A stretch of DNA of 64,000 bases from Flavobacterium antarcticum DSM 19726. GTDB taxonomy: Bacteria > Bacteroidota > Bacteroidia > Flavobacteriales > Flavobacteriaceae. The position numbers were made by a program, and so were the translations under genes. Within the stretch, counting starts at the first letter, position 1, and the number at the start of each line of letters is the position of its first letter. The notes beneath the pieces are model-generated. The model ran no database searches and had not been told where the DNA came from. It worked only from the letters and a program-made list of their open reading frames with translations. Below are positions 17,848 through 26,117 of the stretch, in pieces. The stretch is taken from the NCBI RefSeq assembly GCF_000419685.1, contig NZ_ATTM01000002.1, positions 186,001 to 250,000 on the forward strand. Direction: 5' to 3'.

Positions 17848-18345
17848 GTGAACCAAAATCAAGAACAACAATTCAAAGACCTTTACCAAAAGTTCGGCCC
17901 AAAAGTGCAACGGCTCTGTCTCGGTTACACGGGAAATACGATGGAAGCGGAAGACTTATTGCAGGAAGTTTTTGTAAAAGTGTGGCAGAATCTGCATACG
18001 TTTCGAGGGGATTCACAAGTCAGTACTTGGATATACCGCATTGCTGTTAATACGTGTTTGTACCAAATTCGATCTTCCAAGAATAAGAAAAGTGTGGATC
18101 TCGAAAAAGCACCTGCTTTATTTGAATCTGAAAGCGATAACAAAGAACTACAAATTCAGATATTGCATAAAGCAATCAGCGAATTAAAAGAAAGTGACCG
18201 TCTTATAATCACCCTTTTACTTGAAGAAGTTTCTTATCCTGACATCGCACAAATTACCGAAATTTCAGAAGCCAACTTACGAGTGAAAATTCACCGAATC
18301 AAACAACAATTAAGTATAATTTACGCGAAATATGAAAGACTTTAG
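17848..18345 (+). CDS. ECF-type RNA polymerase sigma factor
   Basis: A 165-residue sigma-70 family factor of group 4. Region 2 (about 10-75) contains AEDLLQEVFVKVWQNLHTFRG and WIYRIAVNTC; region 4 (about 105-160) contains LLLEEVSYPDIAQITEISEANLRVKIHR, with the helix-turn-helix. It starts with GTG. It overlaps the following membrane-protein gene by 14 bases, so the two are coupled. The usual flavobacterial anti-sigma (FecR type or zinc-finger type) is absent; the downstream membrane protein may play that part. Confidence 0.92.
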   Translation: MNQNQEQQFKDLYQKFGPKVQRLCLGYTGNTMEAEDLLQEVFVKVWQNLHTFRGDSQVSTWIYRIAVNTCLYQIRSSKNKKSVDLEKAPALFESESDNKELQIQILHKAISELKESDRLIITLLLEEVSYPDIAQITEISEANLRVKIHRIKQQLSIIYAKYERL

Positions 18346-18925
18346 CGACTTACAAAATCTGTGGAGCGACCAGAAATCAGTTCAATTACCAGACGTAAAT
18401 AGTGTTTTGGCGGATGCCAAAAAAGTACAGCGTGATTTGAATTCTAAGATCATAATTCAAATTAGTATTTTAATAGCCGTCGTGATTTTTATAGTAGCCT
18501 TAATGCAAGTGATTCCTTTTAAAGAAGCAACCACTTTCCTTGGAATTGGTTTAATGGCAAGTACTATTTTAGTCTTTTCAGCTATTCGCTTGTACCAAGT
18601 AATTCAAATGAAAAATATTAATTTGACAAGTAACCCACGCATTTTACTTTTAGATTTAGAAAAATATTATAAGTTTCAAAACCTAGTAAATACCCGATAT
18701 ACTTTAATTTATTTTGTTTTGATGAACCTTGCCTTTGTGCTTTATTTTAGTGAAGTACTACAACCCGTTCCTTTTTTATATCAAGTCATTATCATCGTTG
18801 TTTATTTAGCTTGGATGTTTTTTGCTTACTTCTATTTAGGCAAAAAACACAAACAGAAAGAACAGTTAAAAACCCAAATTATAATTGACATCATTAAAGA
18901 TATCGAACAACATTACGACGCCTAG
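18332..18925 (+). CDS. Four-helix membrane protein, candidate anti-sigma partner
   Basis: A 197-residue protein with a soluble N-terminal part of about 45 residues (MKDFSDLQNLWSDQK, then a helical segment) and four predicted membrane helices (about 48-68, 72-92, 125-145, 150-170), ending in a charged cytoplasmic tail. Overlap of 14 bases with the sigma factor gene implies co-translation. The LQNLWSDQK-type start followed by a helix and TM segments is common in membrane proteins coded next to ECF sigma genes in Bacteroidota, where a regulatory role is inferred but not, to my knowledge, shown. Confidence 0.7.
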   Translation: MKDFSDLQNLWSDQKSVQLPDVNSVLADAKKVQRDLNSKIIIQISILIAVVIFIVALMQVIPFKEATTFLGIGLMASTILVFSAIRLYQVIQMKNINLTSNPRILLLDLEKYYKFQNLVNTRYTLIYFVLMNLAFVLYFSEVLQPVPFLYQVIIIVVYLAWMFFAYFYLGKKHKQKEQLKTQIIIDIIKDIEQHYDA

Positions 18926-18983
18926 TATGCTTGTTAAATTGAACTTTTTTTCGTATATTTATCAACATTTAAAATTTGAAGCC

Positions 18984-19178
18984 ATGATACATAATTTATG
19001 GACCAATTGGTCTGTTTTTAGATGGGTTCGCCTGATTTTTGGCGGCCTTATGATTTTCGAAGCGGTAAGCATCAGTAACTATTGGTTGTTGATTCCCGGC
19101 GTAATCTTTATCGCTATCGCTTTATTTAATGCAGGTTGCGAAAGAAATAACTGTGCTGTTCCAAATAAAAGAAGATAA
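18984..19178 (+). CDS. Small two-helix membrane protein (DUF2892-like)
   Basis: A 64-residue protein with two hydrophobic helices (about 14-30 and 33-50) and a C-terminal tail with two Cys (AGCERNNCAVP). The pattern (R.VRLIFGGLMI, then NYWLLIPGVIFI.IALFNAGC) resembles YgaP/DUF2892 membrane modules that accompany rhodaneses and thioredoxins. The thioredoxin gene starts 3 bases after its stop, so they form a pair; the tail Cys may be the substrate (inference). Start at 18984, since the longer frame runs inside the previous gene. Confidence 0.7.
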   Translation: MIHNLWTNWSVFRWVRLIFGGLMIFEAVSISNYWLLIPGVIFIAIALFNAGCERNNCAVPNKRR

Positions 19179-19181
19179 AAC

Positions 19182-19481
19182 ATGAGTAAATTCAACGAAC
19201 TTATCAATTCAGACACACCAGTTCTAGTCGACTTTTTTGCCACGTGGTGTGGTCCATGCCAAATGTTGATGCCCGTTTTAAAAGAGGTCAAAGACAATAT
19301 GGGCGAACGCGTCAAGATATTAAAAATTGACGTAGATAAAAATAAAGAACTTGCGGCACAGTTTCAAGTTCGCGGCGTTCCAACCATGGTATTGTTTCAA
19401 AATGGCAAACAAATCTGGCGTCAATCAGGTGTGTTGACAAAAGATGAAATCATTCGAACTATAATTGGGAAGAGCAATTAA
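19182..19481 (+). CDS. trxA: Thioredoxin
   Basis: A 99-residue canonical thioredoxin with ATWCGPCQ (C23, C26), buried Asp in VDFFATW and cis-Pro in RGVPTMVLF. It reduces protein disulfides in the cytoplasm, taking electrons from thioredoxin reductase. It follows a small two-Cys membrane protein with a 3-base gap, which hints at a membrane-linked thiol pathway. A hairpin terminator lies at 19530-19569. Confidence 0.9.
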   Translation: MSKFNELINSDTPVLVDFFATWCGPCQMLMPVLKEVKDNMGERVKILKIDVDKNKELAAQFQVRGVPTMVLFQNGKQIWRQSGVLTKDEIIRTIIGKSN

Positions 19482-19529
19482 TTTTAATAAACTTGTTTTC
19501 TATTTATTAATAATCCTCATAGGAAATTG

Positions 19530-19569
19530 AAAAACCATTTCAAACCATTCTTGGACTGAAATGGTTTTT
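19530..19569 (+). terminator. Terminator after thioredoxin gene
   Basis: A 13-base perfect stem (19530-19542 with 19557-19569, core ACCATTTCA/TGAAATGGT) ends in a T5 run. Confidence 0.85.
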
Positions 19570-19684
19570 GTGTTTAAATATTTTACGCTTTTATCCTTTC
19601 AAATTCGCAAACATTATTATTCTTAGTACAAATACTACATTTTCATCGAAAAACAGAATTCCCTAATGTTAATAACTTTTGAGA

Positions 19685-19713
19685 TTTGTTTTCCGTTTTA
19701 ATTGATATATTTG
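19685..19713 (+). promoter_or_regulatory. Promoter of the 2OG-Fe(II) oxygenase gene
   Basis: TTTG at 19685-19688 and TATATTTG at 19706-19713 with a 17-base spacer match the Bacteroidota housekeeping pattern closely; the start codon follows 52 bases later. Confidence 0.7.
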
Positions 19714-19765
19714 TGACAACAAGGTGTAAGCCTTAGCAAAGTTATTAACATTTTAATTAAAGAGT

Positions 19766-20716
19766 ATGCAAAATATTCCTAGTGTTGACTTGCGTGATTT
19801 CCTTTCGGACAACCCGGAACGTAAACAAAAATTTGTAAATGAAATCGGACGAGCTTTTGAAGACATTGGCTTCGTCGCTTTAAAAGGTCACTTCTTAGAT
19901 GACCAATTGGTAGGTGAATTGTATGGAGAAATTAGAAATTTCTTCGCCTTATCCGTAGAAACCAAATATTCCTATGAAATTCCCGGAATTGGCGGACAAA
20001 GAGGCTATGTTTCTTTTGGAAAAGAACATGCTAAAGGTCGAAAAGAAGGCGATTTAAAAGAGTTTTGGCACTTTGGACAATATGTGGACAAAGATTCCAA
20101 ATGGGCAAATGAATATCCAGACAACGTAGAAGTAAAAGAACTGCCTAACTTTAATAAAGCAGGGAAAAAAGCCTATCAAATGCTTGAGAAAACAGGGATT
20201 TATGTTTTGAGAGCGTTGGCTTTGCATTTAGGTTTGGACGAATTCTATTTTGACGAATACGCCAAAGAAGGAAATTCTATTTTACGACCAATCCATTATC
20301 CTCCGATTACGGAAGAACCTAAAAATGCAATTCGTGCTGCAGCTCACGGCGACATCAATTTGATAACTCTTTTAATGGGTGCTCAAGGCCGCGGTTTGCA
20401 AGTTCAAAATCACGACGGCGAATGGTTAGATGCCATTGCAGAACCAGACGAGTTAGTGATAAATGTGGGAGACATGCTTTCACGTCACACGAATAATAAA
20501 TTAAAATCTACCATTCACCAAGTGGTAAATCCTCCGAGAGAATTGTGGGGCACTTCCCGTTACTCAGTTCCCTTTTTCATGCATCCTGTTAGCGACATGC
20601 GATTGGATTGTTTAGAAAATTGCATTGATGATGAAAATCCAAAATTATATGAAGATATTTCAGCAGGAGAATTCTTGCACGAACGTTTAGTTGATTTGGG
20701 ATTAATCAAAAAATAA
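19766..20716 (+). CDS. Isopenicillin N synthase family 2OG-Fe(II) oxygenase
   Basis: A 316-residue non-heme iron oxygenase. The DIOX_N part (about 1-115, VDLRDFLSDNPERK, FVALKGHFL) precedes the 2OG-FeII domain. Iron ligands are His and Asp in AAHGDINLITLL and the distal His in STIHQVVNP; the 2-oxoglutarate/carboxylate-binding Arg-x-Ser is in RYSVPFFMHP. All cofactor residues are intact. It is probably a hydroxylase or desaturase in the cytoplasm; substrate unknown. Single gene with its own promoter and terminator. Confidence 0.9.
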   Translation: MQNIPSVDLRDFLSDNPERKQKFVNEIGRAFEDIGFVALKGHFLDDQLVGELYGEIRNFFALSVETKYSYEIPGIGGQRGYVSFGKEHAKGRKEGDLKEFWHFGQYVDKDSKWANEYPDNVEVKELPNFNKAGKKAYQMLEKTGIYVLRALALHLGLDEFYFDEYAKEGNSILRPIHYPPITEEPKNAIRAAAHGDINLITLLMGAQGRGLQVQNHDGEWLDAIAEPDELVINVGDMLSRHTNNKLKSTIHQVVNPPRELWGTSRYSVPFFMHPVSDMRLDCLENCIDDENPKLYEDISAGEFLHERLVDLGLIKK

Positions 20717-20739
20717 GTTTTACTTTTATAGTATAAAGG

Positions 20740-20772
20740 AAAGACATTGAGTTTTGCTTGATGTCTTTTCTG
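20740..20772 (+). terminator. Probable terminator after the oxygenase gene
   Basis: AAAGACAT at 20740-20747 pairs with ATGTCTTT at 20761-20768, followed by a T-rich stretch. The stem is short and the loop is 13 bases. Confidence 0.6.
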
Positions 20773-20794
20773 TTTTTAATTAAATATAATAATT

Positions 20795-20824
20795 TGGAAC
20801 GCAGATTTTAAAAATTAGAAAAAT
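20795..20824 (+). repeat. Left arm of inverted repeat flanking the GxxExxY gene
   Basis: This 30-base sequence begins TGGAACGCAGATTTTAAAAA. Its reverse complement recurs at 21369-21398 with 27 of 30 identities, all three differences being A/G transitions; a shorter inverted copy lies at 21292-21311. Confidence 0.8.
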
Positions 20825-20883
20825 TATAGAAATTTTATTTTAGGTTTTAAAATCATATCGGATTTACGATAAATATAATTTTT

Positions 20884-21279
20884 ATGAAGATCTTTCCGCA
20901 TCAAGAATTAACAAAAGAAATTATTGGTATTTATTATGATGTTTACAATGAACTTGGATATGGTTTTTTGGAACGAGTGTACCAAAATGCAATGGTAATT
21001 GAGTTACAAAAGAGAGGTTTTAAAGTTGAATGCCAAAAGAAATTAATCGTTTATTATAAAAATGAAATCGTTGGAGATTACTATCCAGATCTTATCGTAA
21101 ATAATATAGTTATACTTGAATTAAAAGCTGTTGAGCAACTTATTGAAGCACATGAAAATCAACTTTTAAATTATCTCAAAGCAACAGAATGCGAAGTTGG
21201 CATATTATTAAATTTTGGAAAAGATCCACAATTTGTAAGAAAAATATTTACCAATGATTTTAAGAAAAATAGATTATAA
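20884..21279 (+). CDS. GxxExxY protein (PD-(D/E)XK nuclease-like fold)
   Basis: A 131-residue protein of the GxxExxY family, named for the motif GFLERVYQNAM present at about 22-32. The acidic pattern PDLIVNNIVILELKA (about 61-75) has the D...ExK spacing of PD-(D/E)XK nucleases, so a nuclease-like fold is likely; no cellular role is established for the family. It stands alone and is flanked by inverted repeats (20795-20824 and 21369-21398), which suggests that it was acquired or moves as a small cassette. Such genes often occur in many copies per genome. Confidence 0.88.
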   Translation: MKIFPHQELTKEIIGIYYDVYNELGYGFLERVYQNAMVIELQKRGFKVECQKKLIVYYKNEIVGDYYPDLIVNNIVILELKAVEQLIEAHENQLLNYLKATECEVGILLNFGKDPQFVRKIFTNDFKKNRL

Positions 21280-21291
21280 AGATTTCTGTAC

Positions 21292-21311
21292 TTTCTAAAA
21301 TCTGTGTTCCA
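21292..21311 (-). repeat. Short copy of the GxxExxY flanking repeat
   Basis: TTTCTAAAATCTGTGTTCCA is identical to 21379-21398 and is the inverted counterpart of the left arm at 20795. The two right-hand copies are 67 bases apart. Confidence 0.8.
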
Positions 21312-21368
21312 AACTTTAGATAAAAGCAAGTATTTCTAAAAATTAATAGATTTTAAAAGATTATAAAT

Positions 21369-21398
21369 ATTTCTCTAATTTCTAAAATCTGTGTTCCA
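21369..21398 (-). repeat. Right arm of inverted repeat flanking the GxxExxY gene
   Basis: Read on the minus strand, it matches 20795-20824 at 27 of 30 positions. It ends 22 bases before the SUI1-type gene. Confidence 0.8.
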
Positions 21399-21420
21399 CA
21401 ACACCAAATCAATTATAATA

Positions 21421-21753
21421 ATGGACTTACAAGACCAATTAAAAAACCTCTTCCCCGACCACGAACCTTCCAACGAAGTAGAGGAATTCTCTACCGAACC
21501 CAAAGAACTTTGGATTCAAAAAGAACCCATGATTTGCAAATACGAAAAGCGAAAAGGAAAACCAACCACCATTATCGCTGGTTATGAAGGAGAAGACGAA
21601 GACTTTAAAATTTTAGCTAAAGAAATAAAAAATAAATTTGCCGTAGGCGGAAGTTTCAAAGAAGGCGAAATCATCATCCAAGGCGATTATAGAGATAAAA
21701 TAATGAAATTCCTTCAAGAGAAAGGATTTAAAACAAAACGTGTTGGAGGTTAA
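21421..21753 (+). CDS. SUI1/eIF1-type translation factor (YciH-like)
   Basis: A 110-residue protein with the SUI1 fold at its C-terminal 75 residues: KRKGKPTTIIAGYEGEDED, then LAKEIKNKFAVGGSFKEGEIIIQGDYRDKI. The family stimulates start-site fidelity in archaea and eukaryotes; in bacteria YciH-type proteins are proposed inhibitors or fidelity factors of initiation. The acidic N-terminal 35 residues carry a flavobacterial-type extension. Start at 21421 (MDLQDQLK); the longer frame runs into the upstream repeat. Confidence 0.88.
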   Translation: MDLQDQLKNLFPDHEPSNEVEEFSTEPKELWIQKEPMICKYEKRKGKPTTIIAGYEGEDEDFKILAKEIKNKFAVGGSFKEGEIIIQGDYRDKIMKFLQEKGFKTKRVGG

Positions 21754-21827
21754 AAAAGCGATCAGTAATCAGATTATTAGTAATCAGTTGTGAAACTTTA
21801 AACCTTAAACTTTAAACAAAAAAAATA

Positions 21828-22694
21828 ATGATACAATCTTCAGAACTTATATTAAATCCAGATGGAAGTGTTTACCACTTAAACTTGAAACCCGAAAACC
21901 TTGCCCATACTATTATTGTGGTAGGAGATCAAAATAGAGTAGAAAAAATTACACAATTCTTTGAATCAATTGAATTTTCAACCCAAAAAAGAGAATTCAA
22001 GACGCAAACAGGAATGTACAAAGGCAAGCGTATTTCTGTAATTTCAACAGGAATTGGCCCCGACAATATTGACATCGTATTTAACGAGCTAGACGCGTTA
22101 GTAAATATTGATTTCGAAACCCGTCAACCCAAACAAGACCTAGTTTCACTAAATATCATTCGCGTAGGAACTTCCGGTTCACTTCAAGAAGATATTCCGG
22201 TGGACAGTATAGTAATGTCTAAATTTGGATTGGGGTTAGACAACATGCTCCACTCCTATTTAATTGAAGAAATCACACATCCCGAAATTGAAGATGCTTT
22301 TATTCAACAAACCAATTGGGACTTGAAAAAAGGAAGACCTTACGTGATTTCTTGCAGTGAAAAACTAGAAAAACTAATCGAAAGCGACCAAATTTTTAAA
22401 GGTTTCACAGCAACAGCACCCGGATTTTATGGTCCACAAGGTCGTGTGCTGCGTTTGGCAATTCAAGATCCAGAGTTGAACCACAAAATGGATAATTTCA
22501 ATTTTGAAGGTACAAGAATTACCAATTTAGAAATGGAAACTTCTGCTATTTACGGGCTTTGCAAACTTCTTGGGCACGAAGCTTTGTCGTTAAATGCCAT
22601 TATAGCCAATCGTGCCAACGGTACCTTCAGCGAAGATCCGTACAAAGCAGTCGATGATTTAATTGCATATACGCTGGATAAATTAGCACACTAA
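21828..22694 (+). CDS. Nucleoside phosphorylase (PNP/UDP type 1)
   Basis: A 288-residue nucleoside phosphorylase of the hexameric PNP_UDP_1 superfamily. Phosphate and ribose contacts are suggested by VVGDQNRVEKI, STGIGPDNIDI and RVGTSGSLQEDIPV; the nucleoside-binding signature NLEMETSAIYGL is near residue 224. It cleaves purine nucleosides or uridine to base and (deoxy)ribose 1-phosphate in salvage. The exact base specificity cannot be read from these motifs. The GNAT gene follows after 11 bases and is probably co-transcribed. Confidence 0.9.
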   Translation: MIQSSELILNPDGSVYHLNLKPENLAHTIIVVGDQNRVEKITQFFESIEFSTQKREFKTQTGMYKGKRISVISTGIGPDNIDIVFNELDALVNIDFETRQPKQDLVSLNIIRVGTSGSLQEDIPVDSIVMSKFGLGLDNMLHSYLIEEITHPEIEDAFIQQTNWDLKKGRPYVISCSEKLEKLIESDQIFKGFTATAPGFYGPQGRVLRLAIQDPELNHKMDNFNFEGTRITNLEMETSAIYGLCKLLGHEALSLNAIIANRANGTFSEDPYKAVDDLIAYTLDKLAH

Positions 22695-22705
22695 TTTCAA
22701 CCGAT

Positions 22706-23239
22706 ATGGATTTAATCCTAGAAACAGAACGCCTTCTGATCCGCGAAATGCTGCACGAAGATGCTGACGCTTTATTTGACATGGATAAAAATCCCGATGT
22801 TCATAAATATCTGTGGCAAAAACCGTTTACAAAAATCGAGGAGATTCACGATTACATTACTTATATAAGAAAGCAATATCAAGATAATGGAATTGGACGT
22901 TTCTCTACAATACTTAAGGAAACAAACGAGCTTATTGGTTGGACCGGCATTAAATACATAAACGATCACGTAGAAAATGGAAAAACCAATTTCTACGATT
23001 ATGGTTACCGACTGAACGTTAAATCGTGGAACAAAGGATACGCTACAGAAGCGTCAAAAGCTTGGTTGGAATACGCTTTCAACCAAATGAATATTCCTGA
23101 AATGAACGCGTACACCCATGCAGAAAACGGAGCATCAAACCATGTTTTACAAAAAGTAGGATTTAATTTTGTAGAAAATTATCAAGATGAAAACGACGTG
23201 ACTTGGAAATGGTGGCAAATAAAAAAACAGCAAGCGTGA
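22706..23239 (+). CDS. GNAT family N-acetyltransferase (RimJ/RimL-like)
   Basis: A 177-residue acetyltransferase. It opens LILETERLLIREMLHEDADAL, the usual start of the RimJ/RimL-type GNAT_3 group, and has YRLNVKSWNKGYATEASKAW as the acetyl-CoA pyrophosphate loop (the R/Q-x-x-G-x-A position reads NKGYAT), then NAYTHAENGASNHVLQKVGF. Target amine unknown. It follows the nucleoside phosphorylase closely. Confidence 0.88.
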   Translation: MDLILETERLLIREMLHEDADALFDMDKNPDVHKYLWQKPFTKIEEIHDYITYIRKQYQDNGIGRFSTILKETNELIGWTGIKYINDHVENGKTNFYDYGYRLNVKSWNKGYATEASKAWLEYAFNQMNIPEMNAYTHAENGASNHVLQKVGFNFVENYQDENDVTWKWWQIKKQQA

Positions 23240-23291
23240 AAATTCATAGAAAAATCAGATCTAAATTGTATAATCTGTGTAAAAAAATAAA

Positions 23292-24140
23292 ATGAAAACA
23301 ATAAATATAGCAGGAGTTCCAGAACATTTCAACCTTCCTTGGCAATTGGCCATTGAAAATAATGAATTCAAAGATCAAAATATCGATCTGCAATGGACAA
23401 ATGTTCCCGAAGGAACCGGCAAACTGTGTGAAATGCTTCGCAACGGCGAAACCGATTTAGCCGTAATTTTAACCGAAGGAATCATCAAGGACATTCTCGC
23501 CGGAAACCCTTCTAAAATAGCACAAGTTTTCGTACAAAGTCCACTGATTTGGGGTATTCACGTAGCCCATAATTCCAAATATCAAACGCTGTCCGATTTA
23601 CAAAACACGAAATGCGCCATTTCTAGAAAAGGTTCTGGTTCAGAATTAATGGCTTATGTCAACGCGCACAATCAAAAGTGGCCTACAGCTGATTTACAAT
23701 TTGAAATCATCAACACTATCGACGGAGCGGTTGAAGCTTTGACAGCCGAAAAAGCAGATTACTTCATGTGGGAACGCTTCATGACGAAGCCCCTAGTGGA
23801 CAAAGGGATTTTTAGACGTTTAGACGATTGCTTGACGCCTTGGCCAAGTTTCGTAATTGCAACCACAGATGCATTACTGCAACAACAACCTCATATCGTT
23901 CATAAAGTCTTGGAAATCATTAACGCAAAAACAGAATCGTTTAAAGAAATTCCAAATATTAAAACCATACTTGCCGAACGGTTCAATCAGAAACCAGCCG
24001 ATATAGCCGATTGGATTTCACGTACCGAATGGTCACAAGAACCCATTAATGCTGAAATGTTAAACAATGTTCAAAATCAACTGTTTGAATTCGGCATTAT
24101 CGATAAAAAAGGTACTTTTGCTCAAATGACAGTTAGCTAA
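23292..24140 (+). CDS. Orphan substrate-binding-domain protein without signal peptide
   Basis: A 282-residue protein with a type II periplasmic-binding fold of the NMT1/SsuA/ThiY kind: IAGVPEHFNLPWQLAIE at the start, LRNGETDLAVILTEG, KCAISRKGSGSELMAYVN and ADYFMWERFMTKPLVDKGIFRR. The usual start of a binding protein (signal or lipobox) is missing; residue 1 is already the first beta strand, so the protein should be cytoplasmic. There are no ABC permease or ATPase genes around it. A thiamine-precursor-type or other small-molecule binding or biosynthetic role (as for THI5-type proteins, which share the fold) is possible but unproven. Confidence 0.8.
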   Translation: MKTINIAGVPEHFNLPWQLAIENNEFKDQNIDLQWTNVPEGTGKLCEMLRNGETDLAVILTEGIIKDILAGNPSKIAQVFVQSPLIWGIHVAHNSKYQTLSDLQNTKCAISRKGSGSELMAYVNAHNQKWPTADLQFEIINTIDGAVEALTAEKADYFMWERFMTKPLVDKGIFRRLDDCLTPWPSFVIATTDALLQQQPHIVHKVLEIINAKTESFKEIPNIKTILAERFNQKPADIADWISRTEWSQEPINAEMLNNVQNQLFEFGIIDKKGTFAQMTVS

Positions 24141-24161
24141 AAAGCGACCTTGTAACGGTAT

Positions 24162-25094
24162 ATGATTCAGGAAACAAAAAAGAAATTTCAAGAACTTCGA
24201 AGTAAATTCCAGCTCAAAAAGCCGTGGAACAACATCGCCATTTTGATTCTTAACATCCTGATTACCATTCCCGTCTTCATCATCATCCACCAGAACCTTA
24301 TCGATCCTGAATGGCCGTTTCAAATTGACCGTATTCTGCTCATTCTCTTAATAGTTTCCGTAATTCATGTAATTTTAAGACTGTTACGAACCATTATTAT
24401 CATTTGTATGGGTCTGTATTTACTTGTACTCTTGTACGGAAGTACCATCGGAAATTACGGATTTAACGATGTTTTTGAAGATTACCGTTCCATGATGTAC
24501 CTCATGCTTGACAACGCTAACCCGCAAGATTTAATTATTTCAAAATTACTTCCGTTTCCCAATAAGTCAAAAATTCTAAATGCCATTGACTATCAGAATC
24601 CAAAAGTGCGGAACTTTGCTTTAATGGCAACTGCAAAAAACTTTAGAGATGTAAAAGGATATCATGAATACCGAATGATCATTCAATGTTTCGCTGTTTT
24701 CAAAGAAATCAAAGGCCGTTGGAATTACGTCGATGACCCAAAAGGACGGGAATACATCGCTGCTGCAAGTGAAACTGTCCAGCACTTTTCTGGCGATTGT
24801 GACGACCACGCCATATTTATGGCAGCGTGCATTCGGGCAGTTGGCGGCACTCCCCGACTCATTCACACCGGTGGCCATATTTATCCCGAAATGTTAATTG
24901 GCGACAAGAAAGATTTAGAAGCCATCAATTACCTGATTAAAGAAGTACTGTTCATAAACGAAAGCAAAGGCAAAGAAATCCACTACCACATTGACGAACG
25001 CGGCCAAATATGGCTCAACCTTGACTACACTGCCCGATATCCCGGAGGCCCATTCATGTCTGAAGAAATATTAGGTGCTTTGACTCTAAATTAG
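24162..25094 (+). CDS. Membrane-anchored transglutaminase-like protein
   Basis: A 310-residue protein with two or three N-terminal hydrophobic helices (about 25-45, 53-72, 74-95) and a C-terminal transglutaminase-core domain. The catalytic Cys is in FSGDCDDHAIFMA and the Asp partner is in WLNLDYTARYPGG; the His is probably in HTGGHIYPEM. The fold cuts or cross-links peptides, but many bacterial members have unknown substrates. It lies 21 bases after the orphan binding protein and is probably co-transcribed with it. Confidence 0.85.
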   Translation: MIQETKKKFQELRSKFQLKKPWNNIAILILNILITIPVFIIIHQNLIDPEWPFQIDRILLILLIVSVIHVILRLLRTIIIICMGLYLLVLLYGSTIGNYGFNDVFEDYRSMMYLMLDNANPQDLIISKLLPFPNKSKILNAIDYQNPKVRNFALMATAKNFRDVKGYHEYRMIIQCFAVFKEIKGRWNYVDDPKGREYIAAASETVQHFSGDCDDHAIFMAACIRAVGGTPRLIHTGGHIYPEMLIGDKKDLEAINYLIKEVLFINESKGKEIHYHIDERGQIWLNLDYTARYPGGPFMSEEILGALTLN

Positions 25095-25571
25095 TTTTTG
25101 GAGTAAATCGCTTGTTTTCATTTTAATTCATTTTCCCGACATCCTTCCATGCCGTAACAAAAGATAGGACCGCGGCTATAATAAAAGCGCTAGGCTGCTC
25201 TTAACTTTTAAGATTTGAGTAAAATAAATAGATTTCAAAACACCGAAATTTTAAAAGAATTATTTATGAAGTTCTTCAAATCAGAAAAGAATCTGACGAT
25301 GTACAAGAAAAAGAATATATTTGGTAGAAAATACCTTCATACATCTAATAGATCTATTTACAAATGTTAATTTCGCCAATAACATTATCGTAAATCATTT
25401 TTAGAAATAACACGAGGATTATATATCCTTCCATTTTTTGGAGTAAAATGTACTTGATTTTTTATAAGCAGAATTTATTCTTCGAGAAATCCGTTACATT
25501 TAGTTCAAAATTAAGTTTAGATATAAATTTGGCAGTCTTTTTTGAAGAACTAACCATAAAACTACCGAAAA
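25095..25571. other. Gene-poor interval
   Basis: This is 477 bases with stop codons in all frames. I can read no family in it. A TAAATTTG promoter core at 25524-25531 probably serves the next gene. Confidence 0.5.
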
Positions 25572-25994
25572 ATGAAATATATTTATTTAATTGCTCTGAT
25601 TCTCTTCTCTTTTAATGCCAAATCACAAGAAAATGTGCATTGGTTAATAAACAAAGATTCGATTACTGATTGTAGTTTTATTAAATCAGGGAAATTTGTT
25701 AATGAAGAAATTGGAGGTAAAATTACGAAAGGATACTCAATAGAATTTCGTGGCGAAAACGTTATAGAGAAGATTGAAAATGGAAAATATTATTTGAGAT
25801 CTAAAATCAACTACACTTCAGAATGTAGTTATGAAATTAAAGTTTTAGAATCCAATATTCCTGGTTACGAAGTCATAATTGGACAAACATTTTATACAGA
25901 AATTTTAGAGACAGCCAAAATTGATAAATTGATAAAAATACGTTCAAAAGACGAACAATGGAAAACTTTTGTTTTTAGAAAAGTCGAAGAATAG
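25572..25994 (+). CDS. Hypothetical secreted protein, 140 residues
   Basis: A Sec signal peptide (about 1-18, ending NAKSQ) precedes a small beta-rich domain with two Cys (about 34 and 79) that may form a disulfide. The sequence TECSYEIKVLESNIPGYEVIIGQ near the middle and the charged end KDEQWKTFVFRKVEE are the only recognisable stretches. I do not know the family. It sits alone in a gene-poor interval beside a broken gene, and such small secreted proteins are typical of accessory pockets in Flavobacterium. Confidence 0.6.
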   Translation: MKYIYLIALILFSFNAKSQENVHWLINKDSITDCSFIKSGKFVNEEIGGKITKGYSIEFRGENVIEKIENGKYYLRSKINYTSECSYEIKVLESNIPGYEVIIGQTFYTEILETAKIDKLIKIRSKDEQWKTFVFRKVEE

Positions 25995-26117
25995 AATTAG
26001 TCATACCAAATAAAGTTGTATTTGTATTAGAACAACGAACAATGAAACCTGTATTGATCAGCCTATCCAAACCACCTCTAACGCGAATCACTGACGTAGG
26101 TCTTAATGCAATAAAAA

